From Ignavibacteriales bacterium (GTDB taxonomy: Bacteria; Bacteroidota; Ignavibacteria; Ignavibacteriales; SURF-24), in the NCBI GenBank assembly GCA_026390815.1, contig JAPLFH010000047.1, forward strand, positions 22,668 to 86,667: a DNA stretch of 64,000 nt. Direction: 5' to 3'. Position 1 is the stretch's first letter. Each line of letters starts with the position of its first letter. Positions 37,586-47,013 of the stretch are shown here, piece by piece. The position numbers and the translations under genes were made by a program. The notes beneath the pieces were generated by a model that did not search any database, was not told where the DNA came from, and saw only the letters and a list, made by a program, of their open reading frames with translations.

Positions 37586-38959
37586 ATGAAGACAATAATT
37601 GAGCCGTTCAAAATTAAATCGGTTGAACCAATTAGATTTACGACCAAAGCAGAACGAGAAGTAATTATAAAAGAAGCTGGCTATAATCCATTCCTTATTC
37701 ACGCCGATGATGTTTTGATTGATTTGCTAACAGACAGTGGCACTTCTGCTATGAGTGCGAAGCAGTGGAGCGGGATTATGGAGGGCGATGAAGCATATGC
37801 TGGTTCAAAAAGTTTTTACCGCTTTGAAGCAATGGTAAAAAAAATTACAGGGATGAAATTTGTAATTCCAACACACCAGGGAAGAGCAGCTGAAAAAATA
37901 TTGTTTTCTATTGTTGGAAAACCGGGTAAATACTTTCCAAACAATACACACTTTGATACTACGAGAGCGAATATAGAATTCACCGGAGCAGAAGCAGATG
38001 ATTTTATTGTTGAAGTTGGCAAACATCCGGAAATACGGGCTGATTTTAAGGGAAACATGGATACTGTTGCACTTGAAAAATTTATTGTTGAAAAGGGAAG
38101 AGATAACATTCCTCTTTGTATGATTACAATTACAAACAATTCCGGTGGCGGGCAGCCAGTCTCCATTCAAAATATAAAAGAAGTAAAAGATGTTTGTAAT
38201 AAATATGGTATTCCGCTTTTTATAGATGCCTGCAGGTTTGCTGAGAATGCTTACTTTATAAAAAAGAGGGAAACTGGTTATAAGGATAAATCAATTTTAG
38301 AAATTGCCCAGGAAATTTTTTCTTATGCTGATGGCGTAACAATGAGCGCAAAGAAAGATGGATTGGCAAATATAGGCGGTTTCCTTGCAATGAATGATGA
38401 TTCTCTTGCAATGAGCTGCAGAAATCTTTTAATTGTAACCGAAGGCTTTCCAACATATGGTGGATTAGCGGGGAGAGATCTGGAAGCTATAGCTCAGGGT
38501 TTGGAGGAAGTGCTCGATGAGAACTATCTTCAATACCGGGTTCGTAGTGTAGAATATCTTGGTGATAAATTAGTGAATGCTGGTGTGCCTATCATCGAAC
38601 CACCGGGCGGACATGCAATTTATATTGATGCAAAAAGATTTTTACCTAATGTACCACCCGAAAAATTTCCCGGTCAGGCAATTGTTAGCGAGCTTTATAT
38701 TGAAGGAGGAATTCGTTCAGTTGAAATTGGAAGCGTAATGTTTGGTAAGTATGATCAAAACGGAAAGTTAATTCCTCCAGCAATGGAATTGGTGCGGTTA
38801 GCAATTCCTCGCCGCGTTTATACTCAGAGTCATATTGATTATGTTTCGGAAGTTGTAATTGATGTTTACAAGAAAAGAGCAAGACTAAAAGGCTACAAAA
38901 TTATTTATGAAGCTCCGATGCTCCGGCACTTTACAGCAAAGTTTGAGATGGTAAAGTGA
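37586..38959 (+). CDS. tnaA: Tryptophanase (L-tryptophan indole-lyase)
   Basis: The 457-residue PLP enzyme belongs to the beta-eliminating lyase family. The cofactor lysine is K257 in TMSAKKDGLANIGG. Numbering aligns one-to-one with tyrosine phenol-lyase, and the three positions that separate the two enzymes all have the tryptophanase state or lack the phenol-lyase residue: D124 (HFDTTR, Thr in phenol-lyase), I381 (SVEIG, Arg in phenol-lyase) and H448 (LRHFTAK, Phe in phenol-lyase). It converts L-tryptophan to indole, pyruvate and ammonia. No tnaC-like leader peptide with a tryptophan codon is visible in the 180-bp upstream gap, and no tnaB permease is adjacent. Regulation is therefore unlike that of enteric bacteria. 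Confidence 0.93.
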   Translation: MKTIIEPFKIKSVEPIRFTTKAEREVIIKEAGYNPFLIHADDVLIDLLTDSGTSAMSAKQWSGIMEGDEAYAGSKSFYRFEAMVKKITGMKFVIPTHQGRAAEKILFSIVGKPGKYFPNNTHFDTTRANIEFTGAEADDFIVEVGKHPEIRADFKGNMDTVALEKFIVEKGRDNIPLCMITITNNSGGGQPVSIQNIKEVKDVCNKYGIPLFIDACRFAENAYFIKKRETGYKDKSILEIAQEIFSYADGVTMSAKKDGLANIGGFLAMNDDSLAMSCRNLLIVTEGFPTYGGLAGRDLEAIAQGLEEVLDENYLQYRVRSVEYLGDKLVNAGVPIIEPPGGHAIYIDAKRFLPNVPPEKFPGQAIVSELYIEGGIRSVEIGSVMFGKYDQNGKLIPPAMELVRLAIPRRVYTQSHIDYVSEVVIDVYKKRARLKGYKIIYEAPMLRHFTAKFEMVK

Positions 38960-39001
38960 GTAGATTAAAAGGTAAAAAGTTGAAAGTAAAAAGTCGGAAG
39001 A
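38960..39001. repeat. Extragenic AAAAGT word repeat
   Basis: Repeated words of the form GGTAAAAAGTTGAAAGTAAA and AAAGTCGG follow the tnaA stop. It is a short low-complexity extragenic repeat with no hairpin of note. Confidence 0.4.
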
Positions 39002-39141
39002 AGAAAAAATTTAGTTAACACCATACCTTGCGTTTGATTAAAATCTTTTTAATTTTCTAAGCAGATTAGTAACCAAGATTGCAACAAGTTATAATTTCTT
39101 TGGTATAAATTATTGAATTACAAACAAAAAAGGAGTTCATT

Positions 39142-39723
39142 ATGGGCGCAAAGAAAATCTTAATGTTGGTTGGCGACTTTGTAGAGGACTACGAAGTTAT
39201 GGTTCCTTTTCAAATGTTACTTATGGTTGGGCACAAAGTAGATGCTGTTTGTCCGGATAAAAAAGCTGGTGACAAAGTTAGAACTGCAATTCACGATTTT
39301 GAAGGAGACCAGACATACAGTGAAAAACCGGGGCACAATTTTGTTTTAAACGCAACCTTTGAATCAGTTAAAGCAGAAGATTATGATGCATTGGTAATTC
39401 CTGGTGGACGCGCACCAGAGTATCTTCGATTGAATACCAAAGTGTTAGATATAGTAAAGCATTTTGCAAACGCTAAAAAACCGATTGCGGCAATTTGTCA
39501 TGGTCCTCAAATTCTTGCTGCAGCGGGAGTATTATCTGGTAAAAGCTGCTCAGCTTATCCGGCAGTTGGACCAGAAGTTACTGAAGCTGGTGGGAAATTT
39601 CAAAACATTCCAGTTGATAAAGCATTTGTGGATGGTAATCTTGTAACCGCACCAGCCTGGCCAGCGCATCCGGACTGGATTGCCAAATTCTTAGAAGTAC
39701 TTGGAACAAAGATAGAGTTGTAA
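39142..39723 (+). CDS. DJ-1/PfpI family protein
   Basis: A perfect AAAGGAG ribosome site precedes the ATG. The 193-residue protein has the DJ-1/PfpI fold markers: the glutamate in GDFVEDYEV near residue 15, the [10 protein letters not shown] loop, and the nucleophilic elbow [14 protein letters not shown] with Cys119-His120. The family includes deglycase/glyoxalase III, protease-like and chaperone members, and the exact activity cannot be assigned. A cytosolic stress or carbonyl-repair role is the usual expectation. It is a single gene ending in a strong terminator. Confidence 0.9.
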   Translation: MGAKKILMLVGDFVEDYEVMVPFQMLLMVGHKVDAVCPDKKAGDKVRTAIHDFEGDQTYSEKPGHNFVLNATFESVKAEDYDALVIPGGRAPEYLRLNTKVLDIVKHFANAKKPIAAICHGPQILAAAGVLSGKSCSAYPAVGPEVTEAGGKFQNIPVDKAFVDGNLVTAPAWPAHPDWIAKFLEVLGTKIEL

Positions 39724-39726
39724 GAA

Positions 39727-39770
39727 AATAATTTCCTCCTCCTTATTGGAGGGGGAAATTATTAATTTTT
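39727..39770. terminator. Strong bidirectional terminator
   Basis: A 16-bp stem (39727-39742 with 39748-39763, one G-T pair) with loop TTATT, followed by AATTTTTAT, lies between the DJ-1 gene (+) and the convergent phosphodiester glycosidase gene (-). It can serve both. Confidence 0.85.
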
Positions 39771-39801
39771 ATTTATCCAAAGATGGATTCACATCAGATA
39801 T

Positions 39802-42237
39802 TCATTTTACTAATTGCATTTTTTTAGAGAATGATAAATCACCTGCAATTAATTTGTACAGGTAAACTCCGGATGAATGCTTGGATGCATCCCATTCAAT
39901 TTTATAAATTCCAGGTGAATGTTCTTTCTTAATAAGAGATTCAACCTTCTTACCAAGAATATCATAAACGGCAAGCTCCACTTCAGCATATTGTGGAACG
40001 GAGTATTCAATTATTGTATTCGGGTTAAAAGGATTTGGGTAATTCTGTTTCAGTCCGAATTTTTCAGGAAGCAAGTTGTCTTTATCACCTTTAACATCAG
40101 TTGAAATAAAATGAACTTTCAAATCATCAAAAAAGAGAGTTCCTTTATCTTTCTTAAGATCGCTGGTTTCTGCAAGATAGATGCGGAGAACCGAAATTGG
40201 GAAAGTTAAAGTTGCACTTGGGTTAGCCCAGCTTGGAATCGCCTTATCAAGTGGTACTTCCAAATATTCCCATCTATCAGTCCAATCAATTCCGGGCGTT
40301 GCAGAAGTTAAATCCAACAAGAATTTATTATTATTCTTATCCTTTAGTTCACATCTAAGCCAATGACCTTTTCCATCACCATAAACATTAATACCAATTG
40401 CTTCCGGGGTTCCGGAGATTGGAATATCACAGCCCAGGTTTAAATTAGTTGTTCCGCCGGTTGCCAGGGAATATTCTAATTTACCGCTCATTGGAACAGA
40501 AACATATTTGCTGTTATCAAAACTAAATGAACATTCGCTTAAATTTATTTTGGTCCCGGAAATTGTATAAGTTCTTGCGCCCGAAAAGTCATCTAGAATA
40601 AAATATTGTTCAACACCAATCTTTACATCTACAGTATCAGCAGCTTCCTCGTATTTCGCAATAATTTTTCCTTCGCCTGTTTTTTCTGCAGTAAAAATCC
40701 CGCTGTTTGTAATTGTTCCTATATCTCCAGTTAATGTCCATTCATAATTTGCTTTTGAAATTTGCACACTGTTGCCATATGAATCGAACGCACTTGGGAG
40801 CATTTCCTGAACCTGTCCGATTTGAAGAACAACCGGATCTGGCGTTAAAATAATTTTTGTTATAGATGAGATATGAACTAATACTGAATCTTTAATTGAA
40901 TTAAGTTGGACAAAAACATAGCCATTAGCGGAGGAATCCGTTGTGGATAAATTTCCCGTAGCATCAATTGAACCAAGTTGATGATCGCAACTCCAGGTAA
41001 TTGAACTACCTGATGTACTTAATGGATTATAATATTCATCGTATGCTGAAGCAGAAAATTTTATGTTTCCCCCTTTTATAACAAAAACTTTTTTTGGAGA
41101 TATTACAACATGTGCAAGGGGACCGGTTGGTGCTGTGCTAACAATAAAAACTCCATTAGCAACCGTTCTTTCACCACCTCCATCTGATGGTTTATTTTTG
41201 AGTGCACCTCGAACCACCATTGTTGTAGAACCTCCGCCATCCAAATTTATTCCCTGGTAAACATTCCATTTATCTTTCATATATTTCCCAAGTTCATAGT
41301 AAGACATTCCAACTGACCAACCGGGCTGTCGTCCATCAACAGTAATAAAATAAATTGTAAGAGAATCTTTAGAAAAGCCAACTGCTGTTCTGGGATGCCT
41401 GTCTCCATTTTCACTGTTTGGAATACCATTAGTAACTAATTTTACATTTCCACCAACAGCTTGCATAAGTTTATATAGAGCAGGTTTAATTAGAATGATT
41501 AATTTTAGCGTGTCGCCGACATTTGCTTTGGCTAAATATTTACCAGCTTGTCCGCTTCCGGAAATAACCGAATATGTTTTTTGAATTGACGAATTACCAT
41601 TTGTATCTGCCTTGGTTACAATACATTCCATTGTATCATTAACAACCCAACCATTTATTGGCTGAATTGTTATTTCATTTGTGCCTTTTGGTGAATGTGT
41701 TGAACTTCCGAAAAAAGAATTATACAGGGTTGCTTTGCCGGATTCAAAAAGTTGATTTAAGTTAGCAATGCTTACAGAAGAATCTTTAGTGACTAATAGG
41801 GAAGCGCTATAGTTAAATGTTTCCAGCAAAGGATGTTTGAATTCATCCATTGCAAATGCCACGCGGTTTATAGGTTTATAAATCAACTGCCCATCAATTA
41901 TTTGGATGTTTGTTGGTTCTCCGGTAGCGGTATTGTAAAAATCTCCGTTAATTGCTCCAACAATTTTATGTCCTTCTTTGTCATATCTTTTAGATGCAGA
42001 GGACATTGTTTCAAAAGAAAAAAGATTATCCTTGGCTTTAACAGATTCAAGTTTTAAAAAGGGATTTTTTAAATCAATTTTTAAAATATCAAAATTCCAT
42101 GGTCCACCTTCAATAATCTGATCGTGATAATAGATTACACCAGGACCAACAATAGTACTATCCTGAGCAAAAATATTATACTGGAAGCAGAAAATTGAAG
42201 ATAAAAGAAAAAGAAGTTTGAGGTTAAATTTGAACAT
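39802..42237 (-). CDS. Secreted phosphodiester glycosidase (NAGPA-like) with T9SS sorting domain
   Basis: The 811-residue protein has a Sec signal (MFKFNLKLLFLLSSIFCFQYNIFAQ). A NAGPA/phosphodiester-glycosidase domain spans about residues 85-385, with NGDFYNTATGEP near 94, RHPRTAVGFSKD, FITVDGRQPGWSVGM and NLDGGGSTTMVV near 330. Ig-like (Big) modules follow at about 390-545, then a galactose-binding-like sandwich at about 550-715 and a T9SS type A tail (QNYPNPFNPNT near 731, VYDILGKKV, GVYLYKL). The family cleaves N-acetylglucosamine phosphodiesters or related exopolysaccharide linkages. Extracellular or surface location is expected. Substrate in this organism unknown. Confidence 0.87.
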   Translation of the reverse strand: MFKFNLKLLFLLSSIFCFQYNIFAQDSTIVGPGVIYYHDQIIEGGPWNFDILKIDLKNPFLKLESVKAKDNLFSFETMSSASKRYDKEGHKIVGAINGDFYNTATGEPTNIQIIDGQLIYKPINRVAFAMDEFKHPLLETFNYSASLLVTKDSSVSIANLNQLFESGKATLYNSFFGSSTHSPKGTNEITIQPINGWVVNDTMECIVTKADTNGNSSIQKTYSVISGSGQAGKYLAKANVGDTLKLIILIKPALYKLMQAVGGNVKLVTNGIPNSENGDRHPRTAVGFSKDSLTIYFITVDGRQPGWSVGMSYYELGKYMKDKWNVYQGINLDGGGSTTMVVRGALKNKPSDGGGERTVANGVFIVSTAPTGPLAHVVISPKKVFVIKGGNIKFSASAYDEYYNPLSTSGSSITWSCDHQLGSIDATGNLSTTDSSANGYVFVQLNSIKDSVLVHISSITKIILTPDPVVLQIGQVQEMLPSAFDSYGNSVQISKANYEWTLTGDIGTITNSGIFTAEKTGEGKIIAKYEEAADTVDVKIGVEQYFILDDFSGARTYTISGTKINLSECSFSFDNSKYVSVPMSGKLEYSLATGGTTNLNLGCDIPISGTPEAIGINVYGDGKGHWLRCELKDKNNNKFLLDLTSATPGIDWTDRWEYLEVPLDKAIPSWANPSATLTFPISVLRIYLAETSDLKKDKGTLFFDDLKVHFISTDVKGDKDNLLPEKFGLKQNYPNPFNPNTIIEYSVPQYAEVELAVYDILGKKVESLIKKEHSPGIYKIEWDASKHSSGVYLYKLIAGDLSFSKKMQLVK

Positions 42238-42366
42238 TGCATAACTCCAAATAATTGTAAATACAAGAATGATCTACTGTTAATGTAAACCGCTGTGAAA
42301 AATAATAATTATTCGGTTATTGTGGTAATAAAAACTAAAATAAAAACAATTTATGAGCTGGAAATG

Positions 42367-42396
42367 AAAGCGGAGTAAATCTACTCCGCTTTTTAT
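42367..42396 (-). terminator. Hairpin terminator after ccmF
   Basis: An 11-bp perfect stem AAAGCGGAGTA/TACTCCGCTTT (42367-42377 with 42382-42392) lies 17 bp past the ccmF stop and would close the long ccm operon. The following run is T-rich on both strands (stronger on plus). Confidence 0.75.
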
Positions 42397-42408
42397 AGAA
42401 AATGATCA

Positions 42409-44805
42409 TTATTGATTTGATTCTTTTGCTCTTCTAATCGCAGAAATAAAAAATCCCATGGCAGTAAAAATAACTCCAAGCCAAACCAAGTTTATAAAAG
42501 GTTTTACGCTTGCTTCAACCATTAAAGTTTCATTTGGTGTTACGTTTGTTTGTTCACCATTTAACTTGGATAAAATAAGACTAACTTTACCGCCCGCTTC
42601 TAAGTTTGTCATATCAACTTTCAAATTAGCTTCTGCAATTTCTATAGGAATGAATTCTCTTTGACCCTTAGTGCTTTTCATAAATACTTCAATATCTTTA
42701 GATTGGTTATTGAACTCAACCTTCAATTTTGCACCTATTTGAAAATCGCCGCCAGCCATCATTGTGCTCATAGCTTCTTTCGGAAAATCAAAACTTTCAA
42801 AGGAAATTTTACTTCCTTCAAATGTTGTTGAACCACCTTTTTCTAAAGTAATCGGGCTGCCCTTGGATTCAGTCCCGTCTTCAAAACTTGTTGGTTCGAT
42901 ATACAAATCCTTTGTTAATTTTTTTAGTATATCAGGCTCGCGCATAAGACTGTTGTTAAATGCGCTTACAAACATAACCGGCGAAACAACAGATGAAGAG
43001 TTCCCTTTTTTAACTTCAATATTGAATTTATATTTTTGTCCTTCATCAAAAGGCTCATATCCATTGAATGTAAGAGTGTAACCAAAAGCTTCCTGCGGCT
43101 GACCTTTTGGTAACTTAACTGCAACCTTTTCAGAAAAGTGTGCAGTTCCAACAATTCCAAGCAAAAAAACAGCAATTCCAATGTGCGCAACATAAGGTCC
43201 AATCATTCTGATATTACCACGGACAATTTTATATGCAATTTCCAGATTTACAAAAAGAGCGAATGATGTTGTAAGCGTTAAGATGAACATCATAACGCCG
43301 TTAATGCCGCCAATAATAATAATTAGAAGTGTAAGAATAACAGCAGCCGATACAGAAAAAACTGATTTCTTAAGTATATCTTTTCCATCAGTAAATTTCC
43401 ATTTTAAAAGAAGACTGAAGCCATTTAGAATTCCAATAATAATTGCAATAGGCAGATTAAGTTCATTATAAAATTTTGTTTCTACTGCACTTCCAAAGAT
43501 TGGAGCCGAGGTACCAACCAAAACAATTAATGCTGAAGCCATTATGGTTACGGCACCGGTAAACAAAGCAAGTTCGCGGTTAAGAAGATTTTTATATTGC
43601 TCAGTTTGCTTGCTTAAAAATTTCCATCGGTAAATCATCATTGCAATTCCAATTAAGGTAAATGTGCTGATGAAAATTATGAGAAATAAATAAACTGTGT
43701 AACCAGGATCTGTAAATGAATGAACAGAAGCATCACCAAGAATTCCGCTTCTTGTAAGGAATGTGCTGTAAAGAACGAGAACATAAGTTAAAATACAAAG
43801 CAGCAAATTAGTTTTAGCGAATTCACCAATTCCGTCATTACCAGTTTTGCTTAAACTTTTTTTCTGAACCAGCAAAGTATGAACAGATGCAACACCAACA
43901 AGCCAGGGAACCAGACTTGAGTTTTCCACAGGATCCCAGCCCCAGTAACCACCCCAACCTAAAACTCCATACGCCCAATAACCACCAAGCATTATTGCAA
44001 ATCCAAGGATCATTGTTCCAGAGAGCACCCACGGCATTGCTTGCTTAACCCATTCCTTATAATCGTTTTTCATTAATGCTGCAATTGCAAAAGCAAAGGG
44101 AACTGTTGACATTGAAAAACCAGTAAATAACATCGGTGGATGAATTTGCATCCAGAAATTCTGTAATAAAGGATTTAATCCTTTCCCCTGGATTATAAAA
44201 TCTTTTATTGCGATTCCGCTGTTAACTAAAATAGCATGCAGTTGTGGTCCCATTTTAACAAAAGCCTGTCCATTCGTGTTATCTGTAAACAAAAAACTTT
44301 GTATGAATGGTAAACTTAAAATTGATGGGCTTATATTTTTTGTGCTGATAAAACTTTCTTCCATCCAAATGTAAGCAAATGGATTTTTTAACAATGGAGA
44401 AATCATAGTTAAAAGGAATGCTGCTGACAGAGTAAAGACTGCCATCAATCTTGGTTCTAAATCGCTGCGTTTAGAAGAGTATTGTTGAAGTACAACGCCA
44501 ACAATTACGGTAAATAAAGTCCAAAGAAAAAAACTTCCTTCCTGCCCAGCATAGAAAGTAGAAATCAGCAATCCAAGTGGAAGACCGCTTCCGCTATAAT
44601 CATAAACATATTTATATTGGTACTGGTGAGTTAAAACTGCATGTAGTAAAAGAGTTGCCGCAACAATTACAAAAATTGCCATTGCATGATAACTGATTCT
44701 GGCAATATTTAGTGTGTTATTATACCCACGGTAATTAAGAAAATACATAACAGAAGATAATACACTAGCAATTAATGCCAGAGTAAGTAAAATACTTCCA
44801 ACCAT
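42409..44805 (-). CDS. ccmF: Cytochrome c maturation protein CcmF (haem lyase subunit)
   Basis: The 798-residue protein has about fifteen hydrophobic helices and the haem-handling tryptophan-rich motif GWGGYWGWDPVENSSLVPWL near residue 285. The HPPMLFTGF and TLLVQ segments of the CcmF/CcsA superfamily are also present. A large soluble domain near residues 590-765 precedes a final helix. It takes haem from CcmE and attaches it to apocytochrome c at the outer face of the inner membrane. It is 14 bp after ccmE and last in the operon. No ccmG, ccmH or ccmI follows; the next gene is unrelated. Confidence 0.93.
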   Translation of the reverse strand: MVGSILLTLALIASVLSSVMYFLNYRGYNNTLNIARISYHAMAIFVIVAATLLLHAVLTHQYQYKYVYDYSGSGLPLGLLISTFYAGQEGSFFLWTLFTVIVGVVLQQYSSKRSDLEPRLMAVFTLSAAFLLTMISPLLKNPFAYIWMEESFISTKNISPSILSLPFIQSFLFTDNTNGQAFVKMGPQLHAILVNSGIAIKDFIIQGKGLNPLLQNFWMQIHPPMLFTGFSMSTVPFAFAIAALMKNDYKEWVKQAMPWVLSGTMILGFAIMLGGYWAYGVLGWGGYWGWDPVENSSLVPWLVGVASVHTLLVQKKSLSKTGNDGIGEFAKTNLLLCILTYVLVLYSTFLTRSGILGDASVHSFTDPGYTVYLFLIIFISTFTLIGIAMMIYRWKFLSKQTEQYKNLLNRELALFTGAVTIMASALIVLVGTSAPIFGSAVETKFYNELNLPIAIIIGILNGFSLLLKWKFTDGKDILKKSVFSVSAAVILTLLIIIIGGINGVMMFILTLTTSFALFVNLEIAYKIVRGNIRMIGPYVAHIGIAVFLLGIVGTAHFSEKVAVKLPKGQPQEAFGYTLTFNGYEPFDEGQKYKFNIEVKKGNSSSVVSPVMFVSAFNNSLMREPDILKKLTKDLYIEPTSFEDGTESKGSPITLEKGGSTTFEGSKISFESFDFPKEAMSTMMAGGDFQIGAKLKVEFNNQSKDIEVFMKSTKGQREFIPIEIAEANLKVDMTNLEAGGKVSLILSKLNGEQTNVTPNETLMVEASVKPFINLVWLGVIFTAMGFFISAIRRAKESNQ

Positions 44806-44819
44806 AAAAGCTCCTTTCG

Positions 44820-45212
44820 CTATAAGCTGCTGGTTTTAATTTGGGGCTTCCCCTCGTATTTGGATGGACATTTAGTTAAAACATCTGTTGCGTGGAAACA
44901 ACCATCTTTATATTTACCGGTAACAACCACGCTTGTAGCTGTTTCAAAATTATTAGGAATAGAGCCATTGTAAATAACTTTCATTTCCTTTCCCTGGGCA
45001 TCTTTCATATAGAAGGTGAAAGTTTTCTTTGCATGATCGAGTTCATAATTTCTTTCACGAACCCAGCTTCCGGTAGCTTTGAATGTTTTTCCTTTAGCTT
45101 GAACTACACTGAAATTGCTTTCGTATTCAATATTAGTTTGGGTAAACAAATACACCATAAGTGAAAGAAAGACAACTATAATTATTCCCCCGAAGATATA
45201 TTTATTTTTCAT
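44820..45212 (-). CDS. ccmE: Cytochrome c maturation haem chaperone CcmE, Cys-variant
   Basis: The 130-residue protein has an N-terminal membrane anchor (YIFGGIIIVVFLSLMVYLF) and the small OB-fold beta-barrel (VQAKGKTFKATGSWV, FYMKDAQGKEMKVIYNGSIP, VVVTGKYKDG). The canonical covalent haem ligand is HxxxY; here the motif is TKCPSKY, with Cys115 in place of histidine and Tyr119 kept. This C-x3-Y type is known from a few bacteria (Desulfovibrio) and archaea, where it goes with loss of CcmG/CcmH (System I*). Its ATG shares one base with the ccmD-like stop. Periplasm-facing, carries haem from CcmC to CcmF. Confidence 0.92.
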   Translation of the reverse strand: MKNKYIFGGIIIVVFLSLMVYLFTQTNIEYESNFSVVQAKGKTFKATGSWVRERNYELDHAKKTFTFYMKDAQGKEMKVIYNGSIPNNFETATSVVVTGKYKDGCFHATDVLTKCPSKYEGKPQIKTSSL

Positions 45213-45364
45213 TACTGTTTTTCTCCTTTAATTTCCTTCTCAACATGCTTAATTCGCTTATCAAGACTGAGTAAAAATATGAATATTCCTGTCCAAACTA
45301 CAAGGACAATAAAAAGGACAATGTAGATTGAATTTTTTTCTAAAAAGCTAACTAATCCTTCCAA
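45212..45364 (-). CDS. ccmD: CcmD-like single-span membrane protein (50 aa)
   Basis: This short frame begins with TTG (LEGLVSFLEKN, initiator Met) and has no in-frame ATG. It has one hydrophobic helix (SIYIVLFIVLVVWTGIFIFL) followed by a charged coiled stretch (LDKRIKHVEKEIKGEKQ), exactly the layout of the CcmD family. It lies between ccmC and ccmE and its TAA overlaps the ccmE start by one base. CcmD releases haem-loaded CcmE from the CcmABC complex. Identification rests on topology, size and position, since the family is poorly conserved. Confidence 0.8.
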   Translation of the reverse strand: MEGLVSFLEKNSIYIVLFIVLVVWTGIFIFLLSLDKRIKHVEKEIKGEKQ

Positions 45365-45375
45365 GGTAACACCGT

Positions 45376-45502
45376 TGTTAATTTATAATTGATAATTTAT
45401 AATTGAATAATATTTTTATAACTGGAGATTAGAAATTGTTGACTCGTGTTCAAAATTTCTATTGTTTATTTCCATCTTCCATCATACATCTTCCATCTTT
45501 TC
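45376..45502. repeat. Word-like extragenic repeats between ccmC and ccmD
   Basis: Two low-complexity blocks are present: ATTTATAATTGATAATTTAT near 45380-45406 and TTCCATCTTCCATCATACAT followed by CTTCCATCT at 45471-45500. The second resembles the block at 24393. Confidence 0.55.
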
Positions 45503-46228
45503 TCATCCTACCGCTTTTTGTTCAAGTTTATCTTTAAAGATGATCGATTTGTAGTTAAGTACCCACATCCAGAAAAACAAAATTGTGAAAGCAAAAAGTG
45601 ATGTAAAAAAAACCAGACGCATATTCGCATTCATCTTAAAATCCACAACTGGACTTGCGCTTTTAACAATTTTACCTGTGGCTGCATCAATTTCTAAAGA
45701 ACCGGGATGCAATCCAATCATTATCCTTGGCATAATAAAAATGAAAAATGGCACTGTTAAAAAAGAAATAATTAAATAAACTGATGACAAAGTAGCTTTC
45801 TTATCTTCCTGCTCGATTGCAGACCGCAGAGCGAAAAAAGCGCCATATATTAAAAGTAAAATGAAAATGCTTGTTTCGCGAGGATCCCAATTCCAGAATG
45901 TGCCCCAGTTAAATTTTGCCCAAATTGAACCGGTAACTGTAGCAAGGATGCAAAATATAATTCCAATTTGTGCTGCCGCATAAGCTTTGGCATCGTCATC
46001 CATATTTCTATTTTTTAAATAACGGATTCCATAAATGAGTGAAACAAAAAATGCTACCACCGTAAGCCAGGCTGTAGGAACGTGAAAGAAAATTATTTTT
46101 GCCTTTTCCTCTAAACCCGGGATGATAGGGAATTGATACCATGCTGTTGGATGTTCAACAATCGGGAAAGATATTCCAGCTATTGCAACAAACACCATCA
46201 ATACAAATAAGATTATTTTCCAGATCAT
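45503..46228 (-). CDS. ccmC: Haem exporter protein CcmC
   Basis: The 241-residue protein has six hydrophobic helices and the WWD haem motif WGTFWNWDPRETSIF near residue 110. The two conserved axial-ligand histidines are in FFHVPTAW (near residue 50) and GLHPGSLE (near 174). It forms the haem-CcmE complex together with CcmA, CcmB and CcmD. Position in the order A-B-C-D-E-F is as expected. Confidence 0.94.
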   Translation of the reverse strand: MIWKIILFVLMVFVAIAGISFPIVEHPTAWYQFPIIPGLEEKAKIIFFHVPTAWLTVVAFFVSLIYGIRYLKNRNMDDDAKAYAAAQIGIIFCILATVTGSIWAKFNWGTFWNWDPRETSIFILLLIYGAFFALRSAIEQEDKKATLSSVYLIISFLTVPFFIFIMPRIMIGLHPGSLEIDAATGKIVKSASPVVDFKMNANMRLVFFTSLFAFTILFFWMWVLNYKSIIFKDKLEQKAVG

Positions 46229-46262
46229 ATTGTTTTTCTAATGTTAATTTGATTATAAGATA

Positions 46263-46922
46263 CTAATCTTTCCAAATAAAATCGAATAGTAAAAATGAAG
46301 CAGTGAGAATTACAACATCATAACAAAATAACACTGCCAGCTCTACCATTGAATCGCCTACTGAATTACCATCCATTGAAAATTTTGTTAGCTCAAGAAG
46401 AATTAAAATTAATGGTAATAGAATTGGAAATGATAAAACCGGGTATAAAGTTCCCTTGGAACCAGCTTTTGCTATAATTGCTGCAATAATTGTTGATGCA
46501 GCCGCTATCCCAAAATTACCGAGTACAAAAGCAAATAAAAATAAAGTTAGATTTTTTATTATAAATGCCTCGAATAGAAGCGAGTACAAAATGGCAATCA
46601 CGATGTTCATTGCAAAAACAAGAATTAGATTGAAAAGCAGTTTACCGGAATAAACTGTATTTGGTGATGCAATTAGCTGGAGAGTTAACGTTGTTCCTCT
46701 TTCTTCCTCTGAAACAAAAGCACGGGAAAGACCAGACATTGCAGAAAAGAAAATTACCACCCAAAGCAATCCGCCGGTAAGATATTCGGATATTTTTTCA
46801 GTTCCTATTGAAAAAAGAATAACGCTTATGGTAACCAATATGAACATTGCCAAAGCATTAATTGCGTAGCGTGTTCTAACTTCCGAATGAAAATCTTTTT
46901 TAAAAAGTGCGTATGCTTTCAT
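46263..46922 (-). CDS. ccmB: Haem exporter permease subunit CcmB
   Basis: The 219-residue protein has six hydrophobic helices and the family segments RAFVSEEERGTTLTLQLIAS and SPNTVYSGKLLFNL near residues 68-95, plus the glycine/proline-containing KGTLYPVLSFPILLPLILI. It pairs with the CcmA ATPase; together they power release of haem-loaded CcmE from CcmC. It is 34 bp before ccmC. Confidence 0.9.
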   Translation of the reverse strand: MKAYALFKKDFHSEVRTRYAINALAMFILVTISVILFSIGTEKISEYLTGGLLWVVIFFSAMSGLSRAFVSEEERGTTLTLQLIASPNTVYSGKLLFNLILVFAMNIVIAILYSLLFEAFIIKNLTLFLFAFVLGNFGIAAASTIIAAIIAKAGSKGTLYPVLSFPILLPLILILLELTKFSMDGNSVGDSMVELAVLFCYDVVILTASFLLFDFIWKD

Positions 46923-46946
46923 ATTAACTTGTTAGCTTCATTTGAA

Positions 46947-46961
46947 ATTGTGTAACACAAT
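46947..46961. repeat. Short perfect palindrome ATTGTGTAACACAAT
   Basis: A 15-bp palindrome (7-bp arms around A) lies in the 91-bp gap between ccmA and ccmB, followed by a word repeat (CAATTTAGCAATTTAACAAT). It could be a regulator site; nothing more can be said. Confidence 0.35.
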
Positions 46962-47013
46962 AATGTTGCTAAGTGTTTATCAATAACAATTTAGCAATTT
47001 AACAATGAAACAA

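Noticed and set aside
37586..38959. Tyrosine phenol-lyase instead of tryptophanase
   Set aside because: Residues 124, 381 and 448 are Asp, Ile and His; the phenol-lyase enzyme has Thr, Arg and Phe there.
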